In this document: piece by piece, positions 14,092 to 14,474 of the stretch
Layout of the letters: each line of letters begins with the position of its first letter
How positions within the stretch are numbered: position 1 is the stretch's first letter
From: an uncultured Bacteroidales bacterium
GTDB taxonomy: Bacteria > Bacteroidota > Bacteroidia > Bacteroidales > UBA932
Assembly (NCBI GenBank): GCA_900317065.1
Contig: ONFK01000022.1
Span: forward strand, 1-14,474
DNA length: 14,474 nt
Direction of reading: 5' to 3'
Notes under the pieces: generated by a model
Told to the model about the DNA's origin: nothing
The model's database searches: none
The model's input: the letters and a program-made list of their open reading frames with translations, nothing else
Position numbers and translations under genes: made by a program

Positions 14092-14474
14092 TGCCAGCCG
14101 CAGAATTGCCTTATTGCAGGTATGATAAACTGTTTCATCTCAGGGTACACCGGCTGGTGCTTCCCGGGATAGGAGATGCCGGATTTGCCGTAGTGGAGCG
14201 CGAATTCAGGGCCCTGCCGCACCGTTTCGTCCGACTCCGCGAAGAAAGCGATGGTCATATCCTTTTCTTCCTGCGTGAGGTCATCGAACTCCGCCTCTTC
14301 GAGGGCCTCGTATCCCCGGCACATCTCTTCCGTTATGAAGAAAGACTTCGCACCGTCTTCGCGCGGGCTGAGGTACTGCATTTCGGACGGGAGTCCGCGC
14401 AGGAATGCCGCAATGTGGAAGGTGGGATTGACGAGGGCCTTGCGCCAGCCGCGCAGTTTCTGCGCCCAGAACCC
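14088..14474 (-). CDS. C-terminal part of a possible alpha/beta hydrolase (partial)
   Basis: The frame is open to the right edge, so the N terminus is missing; 128 residues are visible. The part seen includes NPTFHIAAFLRGLPSE, then MQYLSPREDG, FFAESDETV and GKHQPVYPEMKQFIIPAI before the end. The spacing of the Asp in ESDETV and the His in GKHQPV fits the final Asp and His of an alpha/beta hydrolase catalytic triad, as in YqiA-type esterases, but the nucleophile elbow is outside the window. Its stop overlaps the lplA start (ATGA), indicating shared translation. The substrate is unknown, and the family call is tentative. Confidence 0.45.
   Translation of the reverse strand, partial: GFWAQKLRGWRKALVNPTFHIAAFLRGLPSEMQYLSPREDGAKSFFITEEMCRGYEALEEAEFDDLTQEEKDMTIAFFAESDETVRQGPEFALHYGKSGISYPGKHQPVYPEMKQFIIPAIRQFCGWQ

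Overview
This window looks like a chromosomal segment of a relatively GC-rich member of Bacteroidota (Bacteroidales; an Alistipes/Rikenellaceae-like organism is my guess). The signs are the fused-type 2-oxo-acid dehydrogenase E1, the LysA and LplA variants, a DUF3791/DUF3990 gene pair, and several copies of the Bacteroidota -7 promoter box TAnnTTTG just ahead of minus-strand genes. I see no rRNA, tRNA, CRISPR array or insertion sequence. Family assignments come from motifs and remembered family sequences; no database search was run.

Left part (2-6965, plus strand). This is one tightly packed catabolic operon: the beta half of a thiamine-diphosphate-dependent 2-oxo-acid dehydrogenase E1 (cut by the left edge), a PHP-domain protein, a class II aldolase fused to a short-chain dehydrogenase, an L-sorbose-1-phosphate-reductase-like zinc dehydrogenase, and a two-domain class II aldolase whose second domain has lost its metal ligands. 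Genes are 3 nt apart or overlap, except for one 96-nt gap holding a paired-hairpin element. The fused dehydrogenase domain resembles sorbitol-6-phosphate dehydrogenase (SrlD) and the next gene resembles SorE. Together they suggest a two-step redox isomerisation of a phosphorylated ketose, followed or preceded by aldol cleavage. The real substrate is unknown.

Middle part (6967-10732, minus strand). A secreted class A acid phosphatase lipoprotein meets the operon tail to tail with 1 nt between them, and a GNAT acetyltransferase lies just upstream of it. A separate two-gene unit follows: an unusual 362-residue phosphoribosyltransferase and a cytosine permease (CodB) that overlap by 8 nt. They share a good promoter, an odd hairpin plus U-tract abutting the first start codon, and a strong hairpin terminator after codB. 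This looks like nucleobase uptake coupled to phosphoribosylation.

Right part (10762-14474, minus strand). A three-gene module linked by two ATGA overlaps (DUF3791-like, DUF3990-like, and a small 72-residue helical protein) looks like a toxin-antitoxin or related accessory module in visibly more AT-rich DNA. It is followed, going upstream in transcription, by lysA (last step of lysine synthesis), lplA (lipoate ligase) and the C-terminal part of a possible alpha/beta hydrolase cut by the right edge. LplA would supply lipoyl groups to complexes of the type that the E1 at the left edge belongs to, although no E2 or E3 gene is visible.
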